Shown here piece after piece: positions 20,827-32,608 of a stretch of 64,000 nt of DNA (its first letter is position 1; each line of letters opens with the position of its first letter). This DNA is from Thozetella sp. PMI_491 (lineage: Eukaryota; Ascomycota; Sordariomycetes; Chaetosphaeriales; Chaetosphaeriaceae). Below the pieces are notes generated by a model. It saw nothing but the letters and a program-made list of their open reading frames with translations, was not told the origin of the DNA and did not search any database. Location: contig MU270026.1 of assembly GCA_021432635.1 (NCBI GenBank), positions 895,311-959,310 on the forward strand, given 5' to 3'. The position numbers were made by a program, and so were the translations under genes.

Positions 20827-23800
20827 GACTACCCAAGCGTAACAAGACTGAGGCGTTGACGAAGAGTAAATCACGCTGCTTAGGACATCTCTAGGACGTA
20901 GTCATCGGTGGTAAAGATTGAAATATATAGACACATATGATGCTGTCGAAGCTCCCCAGGACTCGGCACGGCCGGGAGGCCGCGTTATGATAACACGACT
21001 GTGGTATGTCTAAAGCGAAATACATTGCCGATGAGGTATAGGGCGGCATGAAGAAAGTATACGGGTTGTACAGTGTTCTACGACTACCTTAGGTTCATAG
21101 ATTGCGCCTATCATGTCGCCTCCTCTACGGTACATGTCTTGTATGGGTGGCATCTCTTATAATGCTTGCGGGACGCGTCTCCAAAGAAAGTTACGCAGTA
21201 GGACCTGATACCCTAACACGATCGGTTTCATTGTCCCCGCATTGTGTCAAATTTCCCGTGTCTAATACGCAAGGGATGCCGCGATAACCGTAGAGAAGTA
21301 CAGTCAGGAAATCGACATCTCTTTCGTAACAGCCACATACCGTGATGGAGCGTATCAGTGATCGTCCATCAGGTGTCGGGCCGCAGGTGTAAACATCAAT
21401 CATGTGGCGACGGCAGTAACTCTGAACTCATTCCTGGCCTGAAACTTGGCGTCACTCTCCTCTAGAAACTTGGCTTTGGAGGAATTGCTTTTGGGGGGGA
21501 AGGAACTTGCCAGATGTCATGATCTAGCTCGAGGCGAGAACAACCAACAAAGGGACGAATATAACCCGAGAGTTTCACCACCTGTGCAGTCGGCTCCTTG
21601 CTATGCGCGCCTAGACCCTCTAATGGCGGGCAACAGGTATGCCTCAGGCCAGGAGCATTCCACCCACGCGACCGGCGGCGGAGGGATTCTTCCCTCTATC
21701 AATAGAGGAGAGCAGGGGTCTAGTGGGCGCTGCTATGCGCGGCGTCCCGCACAGCCGCGAAGTCCGAGCATAGCTCAGCGGCGATTTATAACACTGGGGC
21801 GAGCAATCCCTTGCGTGAGCTGCTCCTCTCCCTTGGCAGCCCTGTGGGCGGGCAGGCATACCAACAAATCTAGGGATGACGCGCCCGCGTAGAAAGTGGA
21901 TCCAGAGCAAGACACATCTCGATCACGTCGCCACGAGACCCTGTCACTGTCTATTGGCGGATATCTCTTGGTCCACAAGATCTCTATCTAGGGAAAGATC
22001 AACGCCCGTCTGTCTCCATCTCGTTGCCGTCCATACCGAGGAAGTGGTCCTCTTCACTCACTCCTGGAGGCACCAGCCGGCTCCCCGTACTCCCCGGGGA
22101 CCGACTTGGATCGCTCGTATCCTCGCGCCACCGCCTTCACCGACACCATCTTGCTAGCCTTGGCTCTTGGTCTGCTAAATCAGCAGACCCGACGACAAAA
22201 AGACAGGCCGAGCGAAACGAGGAGAAAACCGTGCCAAGCAGCTTACCCGAGTGCGCACCAGGGCTATTTGAGCAATCTAGTTCGCACTTTGTGGCGTGAA
22301 TATTGATTCTGCGCTGGCAAAGATCCCACTAGATGCAATACGACTGGCTCGGAGAGGAGCCGGCCGTTGGTCACGGGCATCTTCGTATTACTTTTTTCAC
22401 ATGTTGGTAGGCGGTGGGGTGCCTGGGGCAGAAATAACCTAGCGGAGCGAAGACAGGCTCGTTTAAGCTTTACTGACGCAATACCTGCACCCATGTCAAC
22501 GGCGACTTCGGGGCCAGGGCCGAACGGTACTTTGCGAAGCAGGGGTGTATCCTGGCCAACCTCCTCCACCGAAGAAGGCCATGACGGAAATCACTGAGTG
22601 GTCCCGTCACCTTGGGACGATCGTATGAAAATACCTCACGATGGAGTAGACGAGGCATAAGCTTATTCTTATTTCGCTGCGCTGGCCCTCTTCGCCGGAT
22701 GACTGCTTGTTCATGTTCATGCACTGGGGTTTCGTGCCGAGACGAGGCAAACGGGAGTAGCCCAGCTCGGGCAACGGCGCACCAAAGGGCAGAAATGGGA
22801 AGAAAGGGCTTTTTATCGCACATGCCCAAAAGAGCGAAAATGCGTGTTGGCAGATGGCAGATAGGCTTGTGCCGAGAGTTGTCATAAACAGTGGCGTCCA
22901 CTCAGAGCGCGGGCCCGGTGTGCATTAGCGACCTCGTATTCCCGACCCCCCCATGCAGCTTACTCCTCCAAAAGTGGGTAGCCAGCCAGCCCAGAGGCGT
23001 GACTCGCCATGCACAGCAGCTCGGTCCGTGGACCCATTGGCAGTCAGCGGCTTCCAAGATTTCTGTGAGGGAACCTGGCGGTGGTGCCCGCCCGTTGCCC
23101 CGAGAAGCCGAGAAGCCGCGCTGGTGGGATCCGAAGGAGAGCGAAACGGCGCTCCTCGATGGCATGGTGAGCCTTAGCAACGGCTCACCGGCTGGCCTTG
23201 GTGAGGCCTGCCGCTCGTATTCCCCAGCGGGCGCCGCATGCAGCCGGCATTTCGGAGATAGGTGCCATGCCCTAACTGCTGTTATGGTACACTTGTACTA
23301 TAATGGCAGTAGGCTAGAAGGCGCTGGGGCAAAAAAACTTTGTTCTTCGTAGCCGGTTCAGGGGGGCTATTTTTGGCCTCGCCTACCAGGAGCACACGGT
23401 GCATCCCGCACCTAGGCTACGTAGTAGTCCTCGTACAGCTCAAGCGGCGTACCCAATCACCAGCGAGAAGGCCATAAACACCCAACCACCGGGATCTGCT
23501 GCGCATCGCCTTTCGTGTTTGCCCACCGACCAGGGTTTGTTTGCCTTGCATGCATACCTACCTAACCAAGGTAATACTAGCCACTCGAAAAAAAAAACGA
23601 AGAGGGCGTAGTCGAATAGCCCCAGTAGGGAACCCCGAAGAAGAGTGGCCCCAGCCAACCTGCCATGAGATCATCGTCGGCCGAGGGTCCATAGGTTCCA
23701 TCTAGTAGGGCCGGTCTGGGTGGTAACATCGGAAATGAACCCACACACCCATCATCTGGGGTGCCTACACCAGGCATATAAGACACAGCAACACCGTCCA

Positions 23801-23894
23801 ACATGAAGAGTTGCCACACAAACCGCATCTCCCTCGTTAAACTCTGCCAAGTGCAATAGACTGTTCCTATTGGACTCGTCTAACATTCGTTAAC
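20827..23894. other. About 3 kb gene-free region
   Basis: It holds the promoter of the MFS gene at its left edge and of the GPI-protein gene at its right edge. In between, frames of 90-153 codons occur on both strands (for example 21446-21892 and 22891-23352, plus), but they overlap each other, lack domains and look like the by-product of GC-rich sequence. No RNA gene or intact mobile element was recognised. Confidence 0.5.
23774..23782 (+). promoter_or_regulatory. Probable TATA box of the GPI-anchored wall-protein gene
   Basis: GGCATATAAG-like sequence about 115 bp before the ATG at 23895, followed by a pyrimidine-rich leader with no other ATG in frame. Confidence 0.5.
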
Positions 23895-25256
23895 ATGCAC
23901 GGCTTTCAAACAATCTCGGGGTGCCTGCTCCTGGCCCAGCTCGCCGCCGCTGGGGCCGTAGAGAAGAGGTGGACGTACCCGGACTGTGAGCCCGACAACT
24001 GCTACCGCAACCTGATCGACGATCGCTTCAAGGATGAGGCCAAGGCTTTCTGCCCGCAGTTCCTGGCCGGCACTACTACCGCTCCGTCGGCGATCCCCAC
24101 CGACTTCAACAACTGCGATGGCAACATCGCCGCCGTGAGCTCGGCCTGCTCCTGCATCACCTACGTTTCGTCGACGTCGACGCCCGTCACCTCGACGACG
24201 GCGACGTCCACTACCACCAGCACCTCCGAGACCTCCACCACACCCTCCTCCACTTACACCAGCACAACCCCGAGCTCGACCACCACCAGCACGTCAGCTC
24301 CCCCCTCCAGCAGTGAGACCTCAACAACGCCTTCCAGCACAACCACCCCTTGCGAGAGCAGCACGACAGAGACTCCTTCAAGCAAGCCGCCCCACTCTAG
24401 CAAGCCTCCTCACTCCAGCAAGCCGCCTCACTCGAGCAAGCCGCCTCACTCCACCAGCGAGACCTCGACGACGGCTTCCAGCACGACCACTCCCTGTGAG
24501 ACTAGCACGACTGTGACTCCCTCGAGCAAGCCGCCCCACTCTAGCAAGCCTCCTCACTCGAGCAAGCCTCCTCACTCGTCCCCGTCTTACTCTCACTCGA
24601 GCAAGCCCCCTCACTCGTCTCCTTCCTACTCCCACTCCAAGCCTCCTCACTCCAGCAAGCCTCCTCACTCGAGCAAGCCTCCTCACTCAAGCAAGCCGCC
24701 TCACTCAACAACCACTCCTTGCACCACGACGGAGACTTACCCTCCCACCACTACCACTACCCCCTGCACCACGGAGACCCCTCCTCCTCACTCTCACTCT
24801 AGCAAGCCTCCTCACTCGGAGACTACTACTCCCTGCACCACGGAGACCGTCCCCCCTCCGCCTCCGGGATCCACCAGCGTCCCTCCCCCGCCTCCGGGAT
24901 CGACTTCCACTCCCTGCACCACGGAGACTGCCCCCCCTCCGCCCTCGGGATCCACCAGCGTCGTGCCCCCGCCTCCGGGATCTAGCAGCATCCCCCCGCC
25001 TGGCTCGTCCTCCGTGTGCCTGGCCTCCACTGTGACCGTCACCGTCCCGCCGGTGACCGTCTACGCCACCATCACGAGCACGGTTGGCGGCTGCCCGTCA
25101 TCGAAGCCTGGCAACGGCACCACCTTTACGCCCCCGGTGCCCGTCTCTTCCACGAGCTCCAGGCCCACCCAGGTCTCGACTGCCGGTGTCGGCCGTGTGA
25201 CTGGCGCAGTGGAGCTGGCGGTGGCCGCCGGCGTCATGGTCGCTGCGCTGCTTTAA
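23895..25256 (+). CDS. GPI-anchored, Ser/Thr/Pro-rich mucin-like cell-wall protein
   Basis: A single exon of 453 residues. Signal peptide 1-21, then EKR, a likely Kex2 site. A small N-terminal domain carries six Cys at 31, 36, 53, 74, 85 and 87; the spacing does not match CFEM. A long low-complexity stalk follows: Thr/Ser-rich runs, 13 copies of SKPPH in four clusters, then TTTPC-TTET and PPPPPGST units. The protein ends in a small Cys-containing region and a C-terminal hydrophobic tail (GAVELAVAAGVMVAALL) suited to GPI attachment. It would sit on the plasma membrane or be linked to wall glucan, heavily O-mannosylated. The repeats may vary in number between strains. A polyadenylation-like AATAAAAAAG overlaps the stop. 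The minus-strand Arg-rich frame through the repeats is a shadow. Confidence 0.85.
   Translation: MHGFQTISGCLLLAQLAAAGAVEKRWTYPDCEPDNCYRNLIDDRFKDEAKAFCPQFLAGTTTAPSAIPTDFNNCDGNIAAVSSACSCITYVSSTSTPVTSTTATSTTTSTSETSTTPSSTYTSTTPSSTTTSTSAPPSSSETSTTPSSTTTPCESSTTETPSSKPPHSSKPPHSSKPPHSSKPPHSTSETSTTASSTTTPCETSTTVTPSSKPPHSSKPPHSSKPPHSSPSYSHSSKPPHSSPSYSHSKPPHSSKPPHSSKPPHSSKPPHSTTTPCTTTETYPPTTTTTPCTTETPPPHSHSSKPPHSETTTPCTTETVPPPPPGSTSVPPPPPGSTSTPCTTETAPPPPSGSTSVVPPPPGSSSIPPPGSSSVCLASTVTVTVPPVTVYATITSTVGGCPSSKPGNGTTFTPPVPVSSTSSRPTQVSTAGVGRVTGAVELAVAAGVMVAALL
24382..24710 (+). repeat. In-gene tandem repeats encoding SSKPPH
   Basis: 18-bp units (AGCAAGCCTCCTCACTCG and variants) encode SKPPHS in tandem blocks of four, three, one and four copies, with one further copy near 24800. 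The first two blocks lie in a larger duplicated module beginning TTTPCE. Confidence 0.85.
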
Positions 25257-25608
25257 TAAAAAAGCACCAGCTTAGTATAGTCTTTAATGATTTTTAATGT
25301 AATGAGGTTACGGGGGCACAAACGGAAAGCATTCATTTAGCGTTGGCTTTAGATATATTAATACACGGTATTGGCATACCAAGTTAGATTGAGTCAATAT
25401 GAGATCACTCTCTTGCAGTCTTTTGCAGTTTCGCTCTCCCTTGACTTTTGACTCAGACCTTCCTCATGTAAACTTGACCCCTGAAGACATTGCTCTGGCC
25501 AGGTGCGGAGAACTTTGCACACTGTTAGTGGACGCATACCCTTGCGTTCAGCTCTCCAGCGGCTATCTATCTACACAGGCGTGGTATGCGTATTCTGAGA
25601 ATTATCTA
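25257..25608. other. Convergent 3' region
   Basis: This lies between the GPI-protein gene (+) and the HET gene (-) and is TA-rich near 25280-25370. Apart from the AATAAA-like site at 25255 nothing is recognised. Confidence 0.5.
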
Positions 25609-27862
25609 TCATATAATGCATAGTTCCTCTAGCGGAGAAGTCCCTGAAAATCCTTCCCCGTGCATAAAGCCGTGAAGATATGCCTCTCCAATATAGAGAT
25701 AAACCCCAGACTCCCGCGTCTTTCTCAGGATATATGCTGTTTTCCCTCCTGACAGCAAAGCCACACAATCCGTGTATCTCATAGTCGAAGGTCCTAGACC
25801 GACATGTCCCTGCTTCGTAGTGAACAACTTCCGCTTCCATGACCAAAGGCGGGCCTTATAAAAGACCACGGCTTTTTCCTCGTCAGCTTTCCCTCGAGAT
25901 TCCCCGACAAATGTACAGTAGCTGTTCCAAAAAGCGGTGTAATATTCCGCCAAACGAGAGGCATCGTTGGTTCCAATCTTAGCATAAAAACCAGGATCGT
26001 CGGCAATGATTGTCCGATGGAGGACAGTATCGATGTGTTCGCCCGTGTGGTAGTGTTTTACAGCCCTCACCATGAGCTCCCAAGCGCGGAAACACTCGGC
26101 TATCTCTATTTCCATTTGAAGTCGGAGAGCGTTGTCGCTGGCAGCATGCACTGCACCAGCCATGACCAAGCCCAAAGGCCCGCGGAGCCTCGTCATGTTG
26201 GCTCTGTACTCGAGCAGATTGAGGTTTGCATCCAATCTACCGGCACAGTTGATAGTGCCAAGCACGCGTCCCTGGACATAGAAGCGCTTCCGATCATCCG
26301 AGAATCGAAATTTAGCAACGGTTTGCCCACACGCCCTATATCCTAGTTGGAGGCCTTTATTCCACGGAAATTCGCCTGTGAGGAAGGAATTTTCAGGCAT
26401 GGTTCGAGACCAGTCAGCCGCCCAAGACGGAAGCCCTTCCATGCGGTATCTTAATGTTGGATGCTTCACAAAGCTCAGAGTGTCGAGCCCATATTGGAGC
26501 AGCAAGTCGGCAAAGAGGTTGCGGAATGTGTCCGATGTATTGACTCTGTAGTTCGGGATGATTTTCCCGCCATGCGAAGTCAGTCCAAGGAGACCGTAGA
26601 GCTTATCGACAGGGTTAGTTGCCAGCGCATTTCTAAAGCCAACCAGCAAGGAGATCAGAGGGGGGTTTTCGGCGTTGTGTATGCTGTCCCTCGCCTGGAA
26701 TAGAGGCATCTGAGGCCCAACATTGACTCGGTTTTGGATATACGTCGCATTGAACTGGATAAACAGAGTTGCTGCTCGAAAGTTCTGCCAGGATATGCTA
26801 TCCGGGCCGCAATGGATCGTCACGTTTCTCCCGAGAGCAACCTCCTGGACAATCCAGATCCGCTTAAACCACGGTCTCCAATAAATTGCATCAAGAGCAA
26901 CCCATGTTTGAGTTTGTATTCTGTCAAGAGCATACTTTTTCATGTCTTCCTCGGTGAGCTGTTTGTGGTGTAGCTCAGGGGTTAATGATGTAGCGATAGT
27001 CCCTAGTCGATGTAGTAGGCGAAAGCCATCCGGACTATTCCAAGCTTCCTCTCCAAGCCAGACGAATACCGACTCAGCGACTCTGTAAATGGTGTTCATC
27101 AAGAGAACTTGGGACGTTCTTTCGTCAATGTCGCCTTGGTTGATGCACAAGGCGTCCGCCCAAAGAGTCTGAGCCCTGTCGGTGTGTCGTATCCGGCAAA
27201 GAGCTTGCCTCAGACTCTTTGTCACTTGAATGATCTGACCGTCACACGAAATCTCATAAAGGTCACTCGGGTCGCCCCAAGTATATGATAGAGCTTGAAA
27301 CGGGGGAGGATTCGACAAGTCCTCCACAGTCAACGAAACCTGGAGCGGTGTCGAGTCACCGCCCGGTTGAATGTGCAGTAGACGTAACCACTGGCCCGCT
27401 GGAAGTGGGTCATATTGATACCAGTTCGATGAGCTTCGAGAGTATTAGCTCGGGTGACAATAGCATTGAGGCTGTCCTGTTCGACTCACCTCTGCTGAAT
27501 TTGGCTCTTATTTTGTCGTTTCGCGGCGGCCTCATGATATGCCCCAAGTCTCGAATTAACATCGTATATTTCCTCCCACGACCTCTGCGCCCTCCTATGT
27601 CTCGCTGGTTAGACACGGGAGTGCTTTGAATTGACCGATTTACCTACGTCCGGTGTATCTTTTGAGCCCACTTTGTCCCGTAGTATGAACGCCTAGCCAA
27701 GAATTCGCCCAAAGATTCAACGGCCCATTTTTTAAATGATATGCCACCAAGCGTTCCTGGCCTTTGACTTGGTTCATGATCACTTTCCTCGTCCATACTT
27801 CCAGGCTCTGAAGCTGTCGAGCCGCGTTGCGGAGCTATGCCGCTGCCAGGTTCATCTGCCAT
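25609..27862 (-). CDS. HET-domain protein (heterokaryon incompatibility type)
   Basis: Exons 27862-27648, 27594-27490, 27433-25609; 714 residues. The HET domain begins around residue 108 with YQYDPLPAGQWLRLLHIQPG. It continues through PPFQALSYTWGDPSD, then LWADALCINQGDIDERTSQVLLMNTIYRVAESVFVWLGE, then PWFKRIWIVQEVALG. The C-terminal half shows the family's usual end, with a region near YTDCVALLSGGKTAYILR and a final YLHGFMHGE. The short N-terminus is polar and acidic (MADEPGSGIAPQ...). HET domains trigger compartmentation and death of fused cells when partner alleles differ. No NACHT, WD40 or patatin partner domain is fused here. The two small introns are needed to join the leader to the HET frame, and both have good GT-AG signals. 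Confidence 0.88.
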
Positions 27863-28243
27863 TATCCCTGAACTGGTGGTGAAGGCAGAGCCGGACGTAA
27901 CGTATAGAAATTAAAAAGAGTTGTTGAGTCAACAACTCTCAGAAACCGCTGCCGCGTAACGTTTTGATGATGTGAAGGTAATCATGAATCCGAAATCCAC
28001 TAGGCTGGGGGATGGCCACGTAGGGCCAGAGTGGAACAGGCTGAAAATGCAGCCCCGGTCGGCTGCCAAGACTTTCCCAAATCCCAGCCACCAATCAGAG
28101 TCATCAGGAGGAAGGGCCAGAGTGTTATCGTTCTGGGAAAATCCAAAATCTCGTCACTTAAGTCAGTTTGTAAATGGCCCGTGATCGGAGGGGCCTCTTT
28201 GTCTATAACTACTTGTATATACATGTGCTGTCACACGGCCGAT
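27863..28243. other. Intergenic between HET gene and upstream Zn2Cys6 gene
   Basis: 381 bp in a minus-strand tandem. It contains the HET promoter and the 3' end of the regulator; no operator or RNA gene was recognised. Confidence 0.5.
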
Positions 28244-30447
28244 CTAGTATCTTGGATACATGCCCAGGACGTCCATCAGCCAAGGGTAGTCCTGCGAGTA
28301 CATCCCAGTAGTGTCCATGGGAAAGGACTCGTCAAAATACTCGCAATTCGTCGTGTTCATTAGAGAACCGCCGGCCGCCAGCTGATCCGTGGCGGACAAT
28401 TGTGCAGAAAGTTCCTCTCTGATGCCACGGATCCGTCGTGGTGCGCTCACTATGGCGCTCTCCTCATGAGATAGATGATCGATGTTCCACATGCCGATGA
28501 GGCGTTCAACCCGCTGGATGATGCGATCAAGCATTTCGAGCACATCTACTCGCCTTCGGGCAGCACCTGCGTCCCAGCCAGGCGCTCTAAGCGTGCTGAG
28601 TCTGAAGAGAATGTTAATGCAGTGCGAATACTGCGCACAGATGGTAAAAGTCGTGCTCATCCACTCCCCGAAGGACAGGGCAAAGAACTCCTTAAACCAC
28701 TGCTCTAAGGACGTCAAGAGGGATTCGAGTCCTTCGAGTCTCTCCAGATCTAGCGGCGCAGCCTCATCCTGATCTTTGGAACTGGCTACAAAGGCTTCCT
28801 TAACGATGACCTCGGTGCTGAACAGGACGAGTGAGAAAGCTCCTGCCAAAATTAGCATGCGGTACTCGAGTTTCCAGATCGCGTGGTTCATACGACTGGA
28901 TTTTACTTCTTCGGGTAGATTTCGGCGTATCTCTTTCAGTTGTAGATCCATGGCTTTGATGAAGTACGTAGGCCTTGCCTCAGAACCATCTCCCGTGGAA
29001 GCTCGCTCGAGTGGGAACCGTGTTACATGATCCACCAGTACGTGGCATTTTGCTTGAGCAGCCAAGATGATATCTAAACTCGTCTCGTCTCCTTTTCGTA
29101 GAACATGGACACATTCGTCCATGTATGGTGTCCAGCGGAGGGGCTCTGACCGCCTCAGGCTTGTCCATACCCTGCCGTGCGATGGATTAGTATGCCACTG
29201 CAAGTGAGACGATCTCCTAGGGCAATGATAGCAAGGTAGTGTAAGGGTCTTACATGGAGGTCACAAGAAAAGTACCAATAACCGCTCGACGCTCCTCCAT
29301 AGTTCGTACATGGGACTTGGTCGGCCTCGTGGGCAAGTTGGCCCACCGGCCAGTGAGCTGGCCTTCCTCCCCAGGGATGTGGATGTGGATCCCGAGTTCA
29401 AAGACAAGAGCAACGGCCAGCTGGGACCACATAATCAAGTACAGCTTGTGCCTTTTGTGATAGTGATACCTGGAAGGATGTCATCCCATTAGTCATTGCT
29501 AGCTTCTTCCGGGTGACTTCACACGGGTCGGGGCTCACCAAGCTAGGTAGCAGATCAGACCCAAGAGCACGTCCAGGCTCCATTCATGCTCCGCTACTAC
29601 TCTCTGCGAGATAATGCGACGAATAGCATCCCCCATCGAATCCTGTTCTTGTGTGGATCTTGATGTCAAGGACATGATGACCAGCCAAAAGAAGGGCTTC
29701 TGCCGGCGAACGTCTTCCGCAGACATTTCTGGAGGGAGGTGGATAACGGGGAAGAAGGGAAGGAAGGAGCTGCGAAATCTCTCCAATTGCTCTTCGGCGA
29801 TTGCTTCTTGCAGAGAAAATTGGGAAATATCATCGACAAGAGGAGAAGGGGTCAGTTCTGCCTCGGTCGACGCAGTTGCCGGCGTAGAGCCCGTATGTGA
29901 AGGGTCCGTTTCGGTGGAGGAGCTAGCTGCAGCGGCCCCGGCCCGCGAGACCGATCCGGCGGCTGAAAACAGCATCGGATCAGCGGTTTCCAGGTATGGG
30001 GGCTGGAAGGGAAACGGCATCAAAGTTTGCTGCGTCTCCAGAATGGCCGTTTGGGAGCGCAGCAGCGACACCATCTGGTCGACTTTCTCTTCTAGCTGGG
30101 CCGTTCTGGACCCTGCTGCTTTATTCCCGCGTTTTCGAGCTGGGACCGATGGTAGGCATTCTTTGTCAAGGCGTTGGCATCTGTTGCATTTCCAGGGCGT
30201 AAGCCTCCTGTAAGCCAGGTTTGTTTGTATACTAGTCGAGCGCCGTCCTGAAAAGGCAGACCACTCGGGAAACTACCCCAATGAGGGAAACCGACATCGG
30301 GTGGGGACCTACTTACCTTTCACAGCGGTTCGGGTCGTCACGGAAGGTGCATTTACTCTTGATGCGCGAGCAGTTGATGCACGCTCGTCCATAGGATGTC
30401 CTGGATGCCATGGCTGGGCCTGGCTCGTGCATAGCGGCGGCATCCAT
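28244..30447 (-). CDS. Zn2Cys6 transcription factor with fungal-specific TF domain (regulator 1)
   Basis: Exons 30447-30317, 30180-29539, 29469-29254, 29216-28244; 653 residues with the start at 30447. Further in-frame ATGs at 30432 and 30411 are equally possible, and the frame is open up to 30696. The zinc cluster is CINCSRIKSKC...RCERCQRLDKEC, correctly spaced and split by the first intron. It is followed by a basic stretch and a heptad-like linker (AQLEEKVDQMVSLLRSQ). The middle-homology region (LERFRSSFLPFFPVIHLP, later FELGIHI and RRAVIGTFLVTS) is typical. The last intron in this model is only 37 nt (29253-29217) and is the weakest point. It lies directly downstream of the SDR gene on the same strand; target genes are unknown. 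Confidence 0.8.
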
Positions 30448-30794
30448 CGGGAGAAGAGAGCAAATCACGAGCGGACGGAGAGAGTCGTTGGCGAAAACCT
30501 GGTTAGAGAGGCCTCTTTTCACCTTGTGTGTCACGGACTTTCTCCCGCTCCCGAGGGTCCCTTCGGTGTGCCGGACTTGACAATGAAAGCGACACACATG
30601 GCACTTCGCGAAGCAAGGGTTGGTCGACCCAGCGTCGGCCGCCGGAGCCGGCTTTGAGAAGCAGCCCAACACCGGCGGCATTCGAATCTGACCCACCTTT
30701 CCAACACGCCATTTTCGTCACTAAGCCACAAAAAGATTTAGTCTAACCTAAAAGTACAGTAACACCGCCGTTGACAAGAAGCACCGCGACATGT
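30448..30794. other. Promoter region of regulator 1 / 3' end of SDR
   Basis: 347 bp between two minus-strand genes. The regulator frame stays open upstream to 30696 without a better start. No clear TATA box. Confidence 0.4.
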
Positions 30795-31917
30795 TCAGAG
30801 ATAGGGCCTGACTTGGTCCTCGGTCCACTCCCAGAACTTTTCCGCAATACCAGAACCCCCTTCCGCCTTAGTCTTGGTCGCTGCCAACAGATCCTTTCGG
30901 ATGGGATTCACCCTTCCCCAGGGAACAACTGCTTAATCGTCAGCCAAGCGTCCAAAGGATGAAAACTGGTGGCGCCTTACTCCAGCTTCCCGTCTTGGCG
31001 AGTGTCATCTGCGGCGACAGGGCGGCAAACAGCTCCGTGTATGCACCATATATGGTCGGGTAAAGGATTGTGTGCCTGAGGATGAAGTGGAACGCAGCGC
31101 CTTGGGCGCGATAGAGATCGGAATCGAGATTGCCCGGGTGCAGAGGGAGGCTCACGACCCCGTCGGCCTTGTATCGTTTCGCGAATTCGGCGGCGTGCAG
31201 ATAGTTGCCTGCCTTGCTGACACCGTACCGGTACATGCCTGGTTTGGGAATGTGGTAGTCCAGATTGGTAAGATCAACACCGCCGGGGTTATGCCCCAGC
31301 GCCTCGGCAGCTGCCGAGGAAACCCAAAGAACACGAACGCTTCCAGGCTGCTCCACCTTGGCGGTCGCCACCAACGTCGGAGTCAACAACTTGGTAAACA
31401 TGAAGGTCCCAACATTGTTCACACCGAGACAGGTTTCGTAGCCTTGTGCTGTCCTCTTGACCTTGGAATCCGTGGCCTCCAGGACGCCCGCATTGTTGAC
31501 GAGAACATCCAAACGAGACTCCTTTGTGAGGAACTCCTCGGCGGAAGCCTTGATCTTGGTAAGATCGGACAGATCTAGACGGAGGAATGCGAGCCTTCCG
31601 CTAGATTTTGGCGCGCCCTTTTTGATGTCGTCGATTGCCGCTAGAGACTTGTCCTGTGAGCGGGCCGCGATGTATACTGTGGCATTCTTGGCGTATAGAA
31701 TTGCGGCTAGGTCCTTTCCCACACCAGTATTCGCCCCTGTGACGATGTAGACCTGATCCCTGGGTTAGAAGATAGAAGACCTAGAGGACGACAGAAGTAG
31801 AGAGCGCTCATTTCAAAAAATGACGGGACAGCCACTCACCTTGCCCTGCAGGTCGGGGACATGCTTCTCCGTGAAGGCAGGCTTCGGCGGGAAGAACTGC
31901 GAGAAGGTCTGACCCAT
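30795..31917 (-). CDS. Short-chain dehydrogenase/reductase (retinol-dehydrogenase-like)
   Basis: Exons 31917-31840, 31752-30981, 30928-30795; 327 residues. A Rossmann fold for NAD(P) is shown by VYIVTGANTGVGKDLA, where the glycine motif TGxxxGxG is split off from the first exon. RLDLSDL and NNAGVLE follow, and the catalytic serine strand is VLWVSSAAAE. The catalytic YxxxK is YGVSK (MYRYGVSKAGNYLH), followed by LHPGNLDSDLYR. The C-terminus ends in a KFWEWTEDQVRPYL motif common to this fungal subfamily. It reduces or oxidises a carbonyl/alcohol substrate that cannot be told from sequence. It lies between two Zn2Cys6 regulator genes on the same strand, so it may be a target of either; that is inference. 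Confidence 0.9.
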
Positions 31918-32608
31918 GGTGCGTGATTCCGAATAGTGCGAATATAACTGTATGTCTACAAAAGAATGTTAATTAATTAGTTGGTGAGAGGAGAATTCGG
32001 TTTAAGTATTTGCGACGCATGATTGTACGCACCAGAAGCCGCCGGGGTTGGGGAAAGTGAAGACCGGCTGAATCTCTGGTGGACCCTGGTCGCCCATACG
32101 AAACTTCCCTAGCTAGGTGCTTATCTTCGCTAGTGTAGGACAACTAAGATGGACAAGAAATAACTGTCGTGAAAACCGCCGGTATCTATTTTTAGAGACG
32201 GTATCGATCTCGAGGGGGGCAATATCTCGGTGACATAGGCATAATAAGTATGTAGGAAAAGTAACGGAGCGCCTGGCAACTAAGCTCATTAAAGAACATG
32301 TGTGTGTAAGGAAGAAATGGATTTGCTTCACATCACTATGAATATGCGTGGCATGTTGGTTGATTAAGGTGGCTTGTGCTGCCTAGAGACTGAGGAGAGC
32401 TAAGTAGCAGAAGGATGTGCTTTACCTCCTCTTAAAGTTTACAACGACCTTCGATTTATACAACCATCTTAACCCCTCCTTCTAAAAGACCGATGGCTTA
32501 CAGCTTTGATCTCATAGCGAGGGTTAGTTGCCACCAGAGATGCGATTGCATGAAGCTCAGTTCCGAAGTTTTGGAGCGGTGCTCCTACGCAGAGCGCCTC
32601 TAGCGCTT
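31918..32608. other. SDR promoter region
   Basis: 691 bp between the SDR start and the end of regulator 2. No coding sequence, TATA box or inverted CGG operator was recognised. Confidence 0.45.

Noticed and set aside
24378-24686. Arg-rich minus-strand frame (VRRLARVRR repeats)
   Set aside because: It is the complement of the SKPPH repeat block of the wall-protein gene.
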